Assembly (NCBI GenBank): GCA_014383605.1
Contig: JACNHM010000152.1
Location: 1 to 9,698 of the forward strand
DNA length: 9,698 nucleotides
Source of the DNA: Chloroflexota bacterium
GTDB taxonomy: Bacteria; Chloroflexota; Anaerolineae; UBA3071
Reading direction: 5' to 3'
The notes under the pieces were generated by a model. That model was given only the letters and a program-made list of their open reading frames with translations. It did no database searches and was not told the DNA's origin. Both the position numbers and the translations under genes were made by a program. This document shows positions 1-6,542 of this stretch, piece by piece; the stretch's first letter is position 1; each line of letters starts with the position of its first letter.

Positions 1-151
1 CCAGCCGGCGACGCCAGGCGCGCACCTGCAGTTGGGTCGGGACGACGACGCGAGGGATGGCCCGCAAGCCTGCGGCCGCATTGCGGACGAGGTTCAGCAC
101 GCAGGTGGTCTTGCCTGCGGCAGCTGGGGCAAAGTAGAGATGAACGGTCAT
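1..151 (-). CDS. AddB-like nuclease-helicase, N-terminal fragment (runs off left edge)
   Basis: Fifty codons are visible, opening MTVHLYFAPAAAGKTT, with no stop before the window edge. The segment APAAAGKTT (about residues 8-16) is a Walker A-like loop placed almost at the N terminus, and RVVVPTQLQVRAWRRRL follows (about residues 34-50). A P-loop right after the start, followed by a strand of the type 'VVVPT..q...wrrrL', is typical of the AddB/RexB branch of ATP-dependent nuclease-helicases that process DNA ends for recombination; the C-terminal PD-(D/E)XK nuclease would lie outside the window. The ATG at 151 is preceded by a weak purine-rich stretch (GAG) and lies 51 bases after the stop of the NucS-like gene, so the two probably share a transcript. 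Another P-loop protein cannot be excluded from 50 residues. Confidence 0.6.
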   Translation of the reverse strand, partial: MTVHLYFAPAAAGKTTCVLNLVRNAAAGLRAIPRVVVPTQLQVRAWRRRL

Positions 152-202
152 CCGGCTCTCAACACCACGTGCACGCAGCAGAGCGGCAGCGGTCTCAGAT
201 GG

Positions 203-1369
203 TCATCTCTGCCCTGCTGCCAAAGCCCGGGCCAGGCGGTCGGTGGCCTCGAGGACGGTCCGCACGTCCTCCAAGCTCATCCGAGCGTAACTCATGTAGC
301 GACCGTCACGGACGAGGGTGCGATCAACCTCGGGAATCCCGCCGATGGCCTCTCGGTAAGCCTGGTAGGCTGCCGTGGGATGTCCCCAACTCGGCAGCCA
401 CTTCTCCATGAACAGACACATGTAGTCCGGGTAGGCGTCAAAGATGGTCACCAGCTTCGTCTTCGGCGCATAGCGGAGACTGAAGCCGACCTTGCCCCAG
501 TACACCGTGAATGGCCCCGCCATCCAGCGCTCCAGGTAGGTCCTGAAGATCTCGTCAACGCCAGAGGGCAGCGACTTCAGGAAGAGATCGAGATTGGTCC
601 GGCCGGACGCTTGTGTCTCGTCCTCGGCGGCGGCGACATCCACTTCGGGACGCTTCTCTTCGTAGCGGATGCGCACCACGGCCCGCGTCACTTCGTGACT
701 GCGACCGACGACTGAAGGCACTGCCAGAACTGGCCACTCCTGCCCGGGGTCGAGCCGATAGAAGGCGATCTCGACCATGGCCAACGAGAATTCCAGGTGC
801 GGTGTGGCACCCAGGATGTCCGACAGCATGGCCACACCAGGCCGGATCCGATCGCCCACGATGAGCAGCAGGAAGTTCCCCGTGGCCAGGGAGCGGCGCA
901 TGCCTTGCTCGAAGCCAATGCTGTCGAAGGTCTGGTGCCCCACTGCGCGAGCCATGATCTGATCAAGGTCGGATGGATAGCCGTGTCGCTGCGCAGCCGT
1001 TTCGACCCTGGTCTTGAAGTCCGCGTAGTCCAGGCTGGCCAGACCCTTGGCGTAGTCCAGCAGTTGCGCCAACACCGTGCGGTGGGCCTCGGGATTGCGC
1101 CAGAGCTTGGTTTCCACGATGCAGATGGAGCCGTCGGCTGTGGCGTACAGGATGTCAATGCTGCCGGCGGTAACCGAGAACTCCCGCGCCAGGGGCACGA
1201 GTGGGCCGAAGTCTGGCTCGATGTCCTCTATGGGCAGCAGGTGCGGATGGGCGAAGAGAACTCGCTGGAGCCAGTCCTCAGTGAAGAGGTGTGACTGCAC
1301 ACCCACGGGCCGCAGAGCCCGAACCTGGGACAGGTCCTGATCGATGATCGTTGGTCTGCTGAAGGCCAC
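203..1369 (-). CDS. PD-(D/E)XK nuclease-like protein (NucS/DUF91-like core) with an unassigned C-terminal domain
   Basis: A 388-aa protein. The nuclease core is plain: GSIDILY supplies D72, CIVETKL supplies E86 and K88 (E-x-K), and AQLLDYA supplies Q102 and Y106, the Q-x3-Y helix motif seen in RecB/NucS-type members of this fold. An upstream Glu such as E31 could complete the site. Such proteins cut DNA, often at branched, mismatched or modified sites; the substrate here is unknown. Residues of about 250-388 form a second domain (containing VYWGKVGFSLR and AYPDYMCLFMEKW) that I do not recognise. The start is a GTG at 1369: the upstream in-frame TAG is the stop of the glycosylase gene, and GGAGG sits 11 bases before the GTG. 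The gene lies between a MUG-like glycosylase (27-base gap) and an AddB-like gene, which suggests a role in DNA repair. Confidence 0.85.
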   Translation of the reverse strand: MAFSRPTIIDQDLSQVRALRPVGVQSHLFTEDWLQRVLFAHPHLLPIEDIEPDFGPLVPLAREFSVTAGSIDILYATADGSICIVETKLWRNPEAHRTVLAQLLDYAKGLASLDYADFKTRVETAAQRHGYPSDLDQIMARAVGHQTFDSIGFEQGMRRSLATGNFLLLIVGDRIRPGVAMLSDILGATPHLEFSLAMVEIAFYRLDPGQEWPVLAVPSVVGRSHEVTRAVVRIRYEEKRPEVDVAAAEDETQASGRTNLDLFLKSLPSGVDEIFRTYLERWMAGPFTVYWGKVGFSLRYAPKTKLVTIFDAYPDYMCLFMEKWLPSWGHPTAAYQAYREAIGGIPEVDRTLVRDGRYMSYARMSLEDVRTVLEATDRLARALAAGQR

Positions 1370-1396
1370 GGTTGCTCTATCCTCCCTCTTCTCACG

Positions 1397-1921
1397 CTAG
1401 ACGCCTGACGACGATGCAAGCCATCTGCCTACGAAGTCAGCGAGCTCAACCCAGTGGGTGAGATCCCAGTATCGGCGCGCCGCTCCCGATGTGGAGGGCA
1501 ACACGAAGATCTCGCTGGGTCCCAGGCGCTCCGGCTGGCGACCGTAGCTCACGTACGGTGTATCCAGGAAGACCTGCGCGGCTTTCTTGCCGTTGAACGC
1601 CAGGGCTCGAGGCCGAAACCGTTCGATCTTCGCCTGCAGGGCCAGTCGCCCCCGGCTGCTGGCCATCTCTCCGTGCGAGATGTCGATATCTCTACCCGAC
1701 GCTCCCTTCACGACATCCGTCAAACCGATGCCATACTCAGGGAGAGTAGCGTACTCCTCAGGCCGCAGTTGGCGCGGCGTCAGCCCGACCAGGTGCAGCA
1801 CCCGCCAGAACCGGTTGCCAGGATGGGCGTAGTAGGCACCTCTGCGCGCCGAGACACTACCTACCGCCGAGCCGCAGAACACCACCTTGAGCCCTGGTTC
1901 CAGAACATCGGGCAGTACCAT
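1397..1921 (-). CDS. mug: Mismatch-specific uracil-DNA glycosylase (MUG/TDG family 2) with an altered active-site motif
   Basis: A 174-aa protein, close to the usual size of bacterial MUG (about 168 aa). Family hallmarks are KVVFCG (12-17), AHPGNRFWRVLH (32-43), GIGLTDVVKG (64-73), LAFNGKKAAQVF and LPSTSGAARR (141-150). MUG enzymes excise uracil, and sometimes thymine or damaged bases, opposite guanine and leave an abasic site. The classical GINPG motif, whose Asn activates water, reads GSAVG here (17-21), and the second motif reads PSTSG instead of PNPSG. I recall relatives with a similar substitution, and an Asp was reported as a novel catalytic residue in Deinococcus radiodurans MUG; D69 in GIGLTD is a possible counterpart, by inference only. 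The ATG at 1921 has a strong AAGGAGG Shine-Dalgarno (1927-1933) with a 5-base spacer. Only 18 bases separate it from the upstream DUF6998-like gene. Confidence 0.88.
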   Translation of the reverse strand: MVLPDVLEPGLKVVFCGSAVGSVSARRGAYYAHPGNRFWRVLHLVGLTPRQLRPEEYATLPEYGIGLTDVVKGASGRDIDISHGEMASSRGRLALQAKIERFRPRALAFNGKKAAQVFLDTPYVSYGRQPERLGPSEIFVLPSTSGAARRYWDLTHWVELADFVGRWLASSSGV

Positions 1922-1939
1922 GACGGCCTCCTTCTCAGA

Positions 1940-2470
1940 TCAGGCGAAGAGGGCGAGCTTCTCGCGTTGCCCGGGCGTCAGCACGAGTCGGCGGTTTCGC
2001 TGCTGTGGGTAGATCTCAGCCTCCTGCCACAGGACCTGGCGCACTGAGGACGCGACTCCTACCTTGACTCCCCGCTTGCGAAGGTCGTGAGTCAGCTCCG
2101 AGGCTTGGAAAAGGTGAACGGAAGCGATGGTCCAGGGTCGGAAGCCACCTCGGGAGGACTGGCTGATCGACCTCGGTCCCGCCAAGACGAGGTAGAAGTC
2201 TGGAAGGTCGGAGGGGCTGATGTTCAGCAACCCTTCCTGGAGTGCGTACCATTTGATGTCCACGGAGCATCCAGCCAGTGGTCCTTGCGTGAAGTGGCCG
2301 TCGACGGCCTTTCGCGACGCCGACTCCTCCAACTGAATGCCAAAGACCTGAGACGCAATGAACTCGCCGATGTGGCCCATCTGTCCAGGCCGCCCTATCA
2401 GAGACGCGATGTCACGCGCCACTCTGTTTCTCTGCCGGATCATTGCTGCCAGCTGTTCGAGGCCGTTCAC
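1940..2470 (-). CDS. DUF6998-like protein, possible PD-(D/E)XK nuclease
   Basis: About 176 aa from a GTG at 2470. The GTG overlaps the TGA of the methyltransferase remnant (GTGA), and GGAGG lies 4 bases upstream (2475-2479). The frame stays open further upstream, but that extension is Arg/Pro/His-rich and is an antisense-frame artefact of the remnant. I recognise the protein from memory as the conserved family now called DUF6998: [55 protein letters not shown]. No function is established as far as I know. The order Glu in a helix (GEF), Asp (AVDG), then Asp-x-Lys at the end of a strand (VDIKW) fits the PD-(D/E)XK nuclease core, so a restriction-type nuclease is plausible by inference. Its coupling to a methyltransferase remnant supports a restriction-modification role. 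The reading frame looks intact to the C-terminal REKLALFA. Confidence 0.82.
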   Translation of the reverse strand: MNGLEQLAAMIRQRNRVARDIASLIGRPGQMGHIGEFIASQVFGIQLEESASRKAVDGHFTQGPLAGCSVDIKWYALQEGLLNISPSDLPDFYLVLAGPRSISQSSRGGFRPWTIASVHLFQASELTHDLRKRGVKVGVASSVRQVLWQEAEIYPQQRNRRLVLTPGQREKLALFA

Positions 2471-2850
2471 TTTCCCTCCATTCTCGCCGGATGCGCCACG
2501 CGCGGATCCGCCGGCGGCGGATCGAGCCGCGTCTGGTACGGCTCGCCGCTGTCCATGGCCTTCTGCATGGCGTCGTAGATCTCCAGGATGACGCGCTTGG
2601 TGCGGTACTCGCCGTGGGCGGCTTCGTCCTTGCGCTTGACGATGGGGAAGGTGTCCATGATGTAGTCCACGTCGTCGCGGGCGATGCCGTAGAGGTGGAA
2701 GTAGGCGGCGTCCAGCTCGCAGCGCAGCAGGAAGCGTCGTTCCTCGTCCCAACGGAAAGGCGATCCGTCGTAACCGCAGTCCCGGGCAAACGGCTGCGGG
2801 TCTCAGGCGGTATAGGTGAGTTAGAGGACGCATGGGACTATGAGACCCAG
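2467..2850 (-). pseudogene. 3' remnant of a large Eco57I-type N6-adenine DNA methyltransferase gene
   Basis: Reading from about 2850 downwards gives LIVPCVL, stop (TAA, 2823-2821), LTYTA, stop (TGA, 2805-2803), [13 protein letters not shown], then [59 protein letters not shown] and [13 protein letters not shown], ending at TGA 2469-2467. This is the characteristic C terminus of large Eco57I-type restriction-modification methylases, where intact members read roughly VLELTYTAWD. The two stops therefore replace a conserved Glu (GAA to TAA) and Trp (TGG to TGA). The SAM-binding and NPPY catalytic parts, normally many hundreds of codons upstream, are absent: the DUF499 gene ends only about 100 bases away. 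An internal deletion plus point decay is the simplest explanation. Homology above about 2850 is uncertain. An ATG at 2670 could in principle still yield a 67-aa tail peptide. Confidence 0.85.
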
Positions 2851-2949
2851 CCAGCCTACCCCGCACAGGAGGTTGACGCCATCGGCTCATACGTTAACTA
2901 CTGTCCTGCGATGGGGCAACCTATGTCATTGCTGCCAAGTTTAACACGT
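2851..2949. other. Non-coding gap between the DUF499 stop and the methyltransferase remnant
   Basis: Roughly 100 bases hold no ORF, clear hairpin terminator, repeat or promoter that I can support. It is presumably the scar of the deletion that removed the body of the methyltransferase gene. The exact breakpoint cannot be placed, because the first few remnant codons (reading GVGWLG before LIVP) are only weakly similar to the family. Confidence 0.5.
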
Positions 2950-5900
2950 TCATCCTGTGATCAACGGACCTCCAAACCGCCAGCCGGCCTTGACCTCCTC
3001 CAGCGCGGCGTTCAGCCGCTCCAGGGTCTCCTCGTCCGGCAGTTCCCCCTCCGCACTGAGGACGACGCGGAAAGTGAAGTCCAACCCCGGCGCGGTGGAG
3101 AGCAGTTGCTCGGCCGCCTCGGCCAGCTTCTGCAGTTCCACCGGCCCCAAGACGGTCTCTGCTATGAGCACCCGCAAGGGGCGATGAATGCGCCAGGCCA
3201 AAGAGAGGGCGCCGCGATCTTCCTCGGTCTGCACGAGACCGCGGTCCAGGGCGTCCTGGACGGCGGTGAGAAACTGCTTCTCCGGGATGTCACGCCCCAG
3301 GATCTGTGTCTCCGCAGCCTCCTTAACCTCCCGAAGCGTGGGAAGCGTGCTGCCGGTGTACGAAAGGGCCACGGCCACGGCATCCGGCGTCAGGTGTACC
3401 TCCTCAGTGACCTGGAAGACGACATCACCCATGGCGGCCGGGGAGCAGGGCCAGGGGCCACTGTCGGGGGTCCGTTCGAAGAGGCGCAACCTTAGCGCCT
3501 CGTTCACGGCTTCCTGGAGCAGGACCCATGGGAGACGATACCCATATCGGGCGGCCAGGGCATCGCTCAGAGCCTGAAGGGCTGCCTTGCTGTCCTGCCA
3601 GGCTTCAGGCAAAGCCTGAGGCCTGAGGTCTGCACCACGCAGAGGCTGTGGCGGCGCTACAAGTTGCAGATTGTCAGACAACGGGCCTTCTGGCAGAAGC
3701 TCGCGGAAGTAGGCCGCCTCCTCTATTCGGGCCATGAGCAGCCCTTGACGTACCCCTGCGCGCACTGCCTCATCCAGCACAATGGGACCAGAGAGCCGGG
3801 GAGCCCGTTGACCATCGAAGAGGGATCGCCATGTCTGTAGAGACATGGGACCTTGGGGCGGCGGCCAGAGTTCCCCCACGGTTCCTGGCCTCAGCAGATC
3901 AGCGTCCAGGGTGTGCAGGATGGCTTTCTGCGCTGGCTGCACCTCCAGCTCACGCCGGTGCATGGTGTCGTCGTCGGGCGGAATGCGCCAGAAGGTGCGC
4001 AGGGAACCATCGCCACGGATCAGCCGCAGTACCAGGGTGCCCTCCTGCACGCCTCGCCGCAGGGAGTCATGGAGAGCTTCTGGGCGCAAGAGACGGGGGA
4101 GGCGAGTGAACTGGCCGAAGGCTTCCATCAACGCAGTGACCCGCTTGCTCTCCTCTTCCGGCCCCCAGAGGTCCAGATAACTGCCGGGAAGAAGCAAGTC
4201 GGGGTCCAACGTGGTGACGAGGATGCGCTCCTCCTCCACCAGGGTGTTCCGGACACGGTCGAAGGCCGTGCCTTCGGCGTGGCGCAAGCTCTGTACGCGG
4301 ATCTCACCGGTCTCGTCCACGGCGACCAACAGGTTGTAAGCCCCGATCACTGCTTCGGGAAGGTTGTTGGCCGCATCGCCCTTGCGGTGGGGTAGCTCCT
4401 GTTTCTGGTAGTCGCTGAGCACCTGGCGGTACTCCTGGCCACCCTCGACGCGGTCCCAGCCCAGCCAACGCCGTACCTGTTCCCGTAATCCGGCCAGACG
4501 AGAAGCTTCCGGCACCAGGGCGACGAGGTTGTTGCGATAGATGCGGGGGTTTTGCGACCCGGTCACCTCGTCGAAGTAGGCCTCCACGATGGCGGGAAGA
4601 GGTTTCCCGGCCTCCACGGCACACTCCGGCCCCAGTACCAGATAGTGCAGTTGCAGGTTGTCGGGCACATCAGCCGGCGTATTGGGCAGCATGTGCACCA
4701 CCACGTCCGGATCGGCATCCCGCAGCGCCGGCACGTTGCGGATACGGCGGCGAAGTTCCGGATTTACATCCTCCTCCTCGCTGAGATGCTGCATGGCCCG
4801 AACGTGGATGTGGTTGAGGTTAGGATGGGTGCTCAATCGCCATACTTCTGGATCTTCCACCAGGAACCAGGAGAGGCCGCGCCACTTGCGCAAGCCTTCC
4901 TCCAACGCGGCCGCGTCCACTTCGGGGTGGACCAGCAGGGCCAGCAACTCGGACGGCGCGGCACGCTGCCCCGGTGGGTGGGAGTGCAGGAAGGTGGCGA
5001 TGATGGCCTGCTCGATCTCCCGATGGCGCAGGGTCGGCAGCCCTCCCTGCACCTCTCGGGCTTTCTCCAGTTCGCCCGTCAGGATCGCCCCCCACTTCTC
5101 CCGCTCTTGGCAGATGGGGATCAGTTCGTTCAAGGCAGGGGAGAGCGCGGGACCATCGGCGCTCAGCAGGGTCCAGGGGCCGGCAAGGGGGGAGAGGTCA
5201 TGCTCCGCCATCTCGCGCAGCCCATAGGCCAGCAACCGCAGGGCGCCGCGCGTGTGCTGGAACTGGTCGTACTGAGTCCATTTCTGGTACAGAACCTCGA
5301 TCAGGTCAGGGTGGAAGGGATAACTGTCCAGCATCCGATCGTAGGCGGCTTGATCTCGTTGAGCGTCCCGCAGGGGAAGTCGCTGCATCGCTGCCATCAT
5401 CGCGTCCACCACCGGCCGCCGTTCCGCCTCGCCTGCTACCGTCTCGAAAAGACGACGGCGCAGCACCTCGGCCACGTCATCGCGCGTTACCGGTTCCACC
5501 GGCTCGGCGATGCGCCCGAAGATATCCTCCAGTGCCCCAAGACATTGAATGCCGGTCTGATCTCTGGCCTCGACCTTGGAGGCGATCAACCCGGTGACCA
5601 TCGCCGCCCGCTCCACCTTAACCACCGCCTGGGTCAGCACCTGGTAGAAATCCTTGAGCGCACCGAAGAAGCGCGGGTTGGAAAGCACCAGGTTGCGATA
5701 GTACCAGACAGCCTCATCCACCAGCACCAGAGCGCCCAATCCCTCCTTCTGTGGCGCCCGCAGCAGGTCCACCAGCAAGGGCTCGGCCGGGACGATGAAG
5801 TCCTCGTCGTGACTCTTGAGGCGGGTGTAGCCAGCATCCCCGGCCAGTTGGTGAGCGAGCGCTCCCCAAGGAGTGCGGACGCGGCGGATGCAGCGATCGG

Positions 5901-6339
5901 GGCCGTAGACCTCCAGCCCTTCCTTGACGTCGAACTTGTCGAAGGGAAGCAAGGCAACCCGCGCTCGGGGCGGTTGGGGCAGTCCGGTGAAAGTGATAAA
6001 CTCCCGCACTGTGGCGTGATCGGCCAACCCCTGACCTTGCTCGGCCAGGTGTAGCAGCGTGATCAGGGTGTGGGTCTTGCCGCCGCCGTAGGCCACCTGG
6101 AGTTGCTGAACCGGTTTGCCTCCCTCTCCGGCTAAACGCAGTAGGACATCCCGCACCAGTTGCTTCATCCGATAGGTGGGGTAGGTGCGGGAAAAGAACA
6201 TCGTCGCCTCCCGATAGACCGGCGGCGACTCGCCGGTGCGCACGCCGTTCAGGTCAGCGGCGAATTCATCCAGGGTCAATCGACCTGTGCGAACGTCTTC
6301 GCGCAAGGCGCAAAGTTGATGCCAGGCAGAGGCGGCCAT
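2950..6339 (-). CDS. DUF499-family AAA+ ATPase, defence-associated
   Basis: A protein of about 1,129 aa. Numbering from the upstream ATG at 6345, which adds 2 residues, Walker A is VAYGGGKTHT (84-93, Lys90) and Walker B is ALVLVDEAVW (205-214, Asp210-Glu211). The lead-in YPTYRMKQLVRDVLLRL and the segment FDKFDVKEGLEVYG are typical of the DUF499 family. These large ATPases recur next to DNA methylases in phage-defence loci and are compared with BrxC/PglY of BREX; a role as a motor or regulator is inferred. The C-terminal half contains several similar winged-helix-like stretches, such as EALHDSLRRGVQEGTLVLRL and LDEAVRAGVRQGLLMARI. I prefer the ATG at 6339: AAGGAG (6347-6352) is 7 bases from it but only 1 base from the 6345 ATG. 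A 35-codon ORF ends just upstream. The gene looks intact although its probable partner methyltransferase is destroyed. Confidence 0.9.
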   Translation of the reverse strand: MAASAWHQLCALREDVRTGRLTLDEFAADLNGVRTGESPPVYREATMFFSRTYPTYRMKQLVRDVLLRLAGEGGKPVQQLQVAYGGGKTHTLITLLHLAEQGQGLADHATVREFITFTGLPQPPRARVALLPFDKFDVKEGLEVYGPDRCIRRVRTPWGALAHQLAGDAGYTRLKSHDEDFIVPAEPLLVDLLRAPQKEGLGALVLVDEAVWYYRNLVLSNPRFFGALKDFYQVLTQAVVKVERAAMVTGLIASKVEARDQTGIQCLGALEDIFGRIAEPVEPVTRDDVAEVLRRRLFETVAGEAERRPVVDAMMAAMQRLPLRDAQRDQAAYDRMLDSYPFHPDLIEVLYQKWTQYDQFQHTRGALRLLAYGLREMAEHDLSPLAGPWTLLSADGPALSPALNELIPICQEREKWGAILTGELEKAREVQGGLPTLRHREIEQAIIATFLHSHPPGQRAAPSELLALLVHPEVDAAALEEGLRKWRGLSWFLVEDPEVWRLSTHPNLNHIHVRAMQHLSEEEDVNPELRRRIRNVPALRDADPDVVVHMLPNTPADVPDNLQLHYLVLGPECAVEAGKPLPAIVEAYFDEVTGSQNPRIYRNNLVALVPEASRLAGLREQVRRWLGWDRVEGGQEYRQVLSDYQKQELPHRKGDAANNLPEAVIGAYNLLVAVDETGEIRVQSLRHAEGTAFDRVRNTLVEEERILVTTLDPDLLLPGSYLDLWGPEEESKRVTALMEAFGQFTRLPRLLRPEALHDSLRRGVQEGTLVLRLIRGDGSLRTFWRIPPDDDTMHRRELEVQPAQKAILHTLDADLLRPGTVGELWPPPQGPMSLQTWRSLFDGQRAPRLSGPIVLDEAVRAGVRQGLLMARIEEAAYFRELLPEGPLSDNLQLVAPPQPLRGADLRPQALPEAWQDSKAALQALSDALAARYGYRLPWVLLQEAVNEALRLRLFERTPDSGPWPCSPAAMGDVVFQVTEEVHLTPDAVAVALSYTGSTLPTLREVKEAAETQILGRDIPEKQFLTAVQDALDRGLVQTEEDRGALSLAWRIHRPLRVLIAETVLGPVELQKLAEAAEQLLSTAPGLDFTFRVVLSAEGELPDEETLERLNAALEEVKAGWRFGGPLITG

Positions 6340-6341
6340 AA

Positions 6342-6449
6342 TCATTCTCCTTCTGTTTCGTCGGCAACTTGGCGCAGCGCCTCGTCAGAGAGCCGTTTGA
6401 CGAACTCCTGTCCTTTCAGTTCGCTATGGTTCACCGAGCCAGCACTCAT
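6342..6449 (-). CDS. Small ORF (35 aa) coupled to the DUF499 gene
   Basis: An ATG at 6449 opens 35 codons (MSAGSVNHSELKGQEFVK then RLSDEALRQVADETEGE) ending at TGA 6344-6342. The stop overlaps the 6345 ATG of the DUF499 gene (ATGA). A strong AAGGAG lies 7 bases before the start (6457-6462). The peptide is acidic and polar, probably helical, with no membrane segment, signal peptide or cysteines. I do not recognise it. It could be a genuine small partner of the ATPase, a leader ORF whose translation opens the DUF499 start, or the tail of a once longer gene that gained a new start. The well-spaced Shine-Dalgarno and the overlap argue that it is translated; a function is not shown. Confidence 0.55.
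   Translation of the reverse strand: MSAGSVNHSELKGQEFVKRLSDEALRQVADETEGE
6347..6352 (-). promoter_or_regulatory. Shine-Dalgarno that decides the start of the DUF499 gene
   Basis: AAGGAG on the minus strand lies 7 bases before the ATG at 6339 but only 1 base before the ATG at 6345, so it favours the downstream start. It sits in the last codons of the 35-codon ORF, the usual arrangement for translational coupling. Confidence 0.65.
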
Positions 6450-6456
6450 CGAGGTG

Positions 6457-6462
6457 CTCCTT
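6457..6462 (-). promoter_or_regulatory. Shine-Dalgarno of the 35-codon ORF
   Basis: AAGGAG is placed 7 bases before the ATG at 6449, one of the best ribosome-binding sites in the window. It is the main evidence that the small ORF is translated. Confidence 0.6.
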
Positions 6463-6468
6463 GGTTCC

Positions 6469-6485
6469 TACTGTCTCCCACAGTA
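6469..6485. repeat. Inverted repeat (6-bp arms, 5-base spacer) upstream of the small ORF
   Basis: The plus strand reads TACTGT, ctccc, ACAGTA, a perfect 6-bp inverted repeat with a 5-base centre. On the minus strand it ends 19 bases before the ATG at 6449 and overlaps the weak -10-like AATACT. It could be an operator half-site pair or a small hairpin. Arms of 6 bp are short enough to occur by chance. Confidence 0.35.
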
Positions 6486-6542
6486 TTGGATTGCTGAGGA
6501 GGCAATTGACTCATTGTCTTCAGGCTACCCTGCATCGGAGTT

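Larger units (their letters stand above)
6450..6542 (-). other. Intergenic spacer, possible promoter or operator region for the DUF499 genes
   Basis: This 93-base gap is the only sizeable one between intact genes, so it is the natural place for a promoter serving the small ORF and the DUF499 gene. On the minus strand AATACT (matching the -10 consensus at 4 of 6 positions) has only a poor -35 candidate 17 bases upstream, so a sigma70-type promoter is weakly supported. There is no terminator-like GC hairpin with a T-run after the Rad50-like gene, so read-through from upstream is possible. Confidence 0.3.

Noticed and set aside
32..715. Plus-strand ORF of 227 codons
   Set aside because: It lies opposite the NucS-like and AddB-like genes, which have clear motifs; its own translation has no recognisable domain and no good ribosome-binding site.
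2803..2823. TGA read as Trp (alternative code or selenocysteine-type recoding) in the methylase remnant
   Set aside because: A second, TAA stop lies six codons upstream, the catalytic part of the gene is missing, and other genes here end normally in TGA, so decay is simpler.
2471..2890. N-terminal extension of 140 codons on the DUF6998-like gene
   Set aside because: The extension is Arg/Pro/His-rich and out of frame with the clearly homologous methylase remnant. The GTG at 2470 with GGAGG fits the family's usual N terminus.
2443..3495. Plus-strand ORF of 350 codons
   Set aside because: It runs opposite the methylase remnant and the 3' end of the DUF499 gene. It is long only because GC-rich antisense frames contain few stops.
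4552..6054. Plus-strand ORF of 500 codons
   Set aside because: It is a mirror of the DUF499 coding frame; the composition is Gln/His/Arg/Gly-rich with no domain, and the opposite strand carries Walker motifs.
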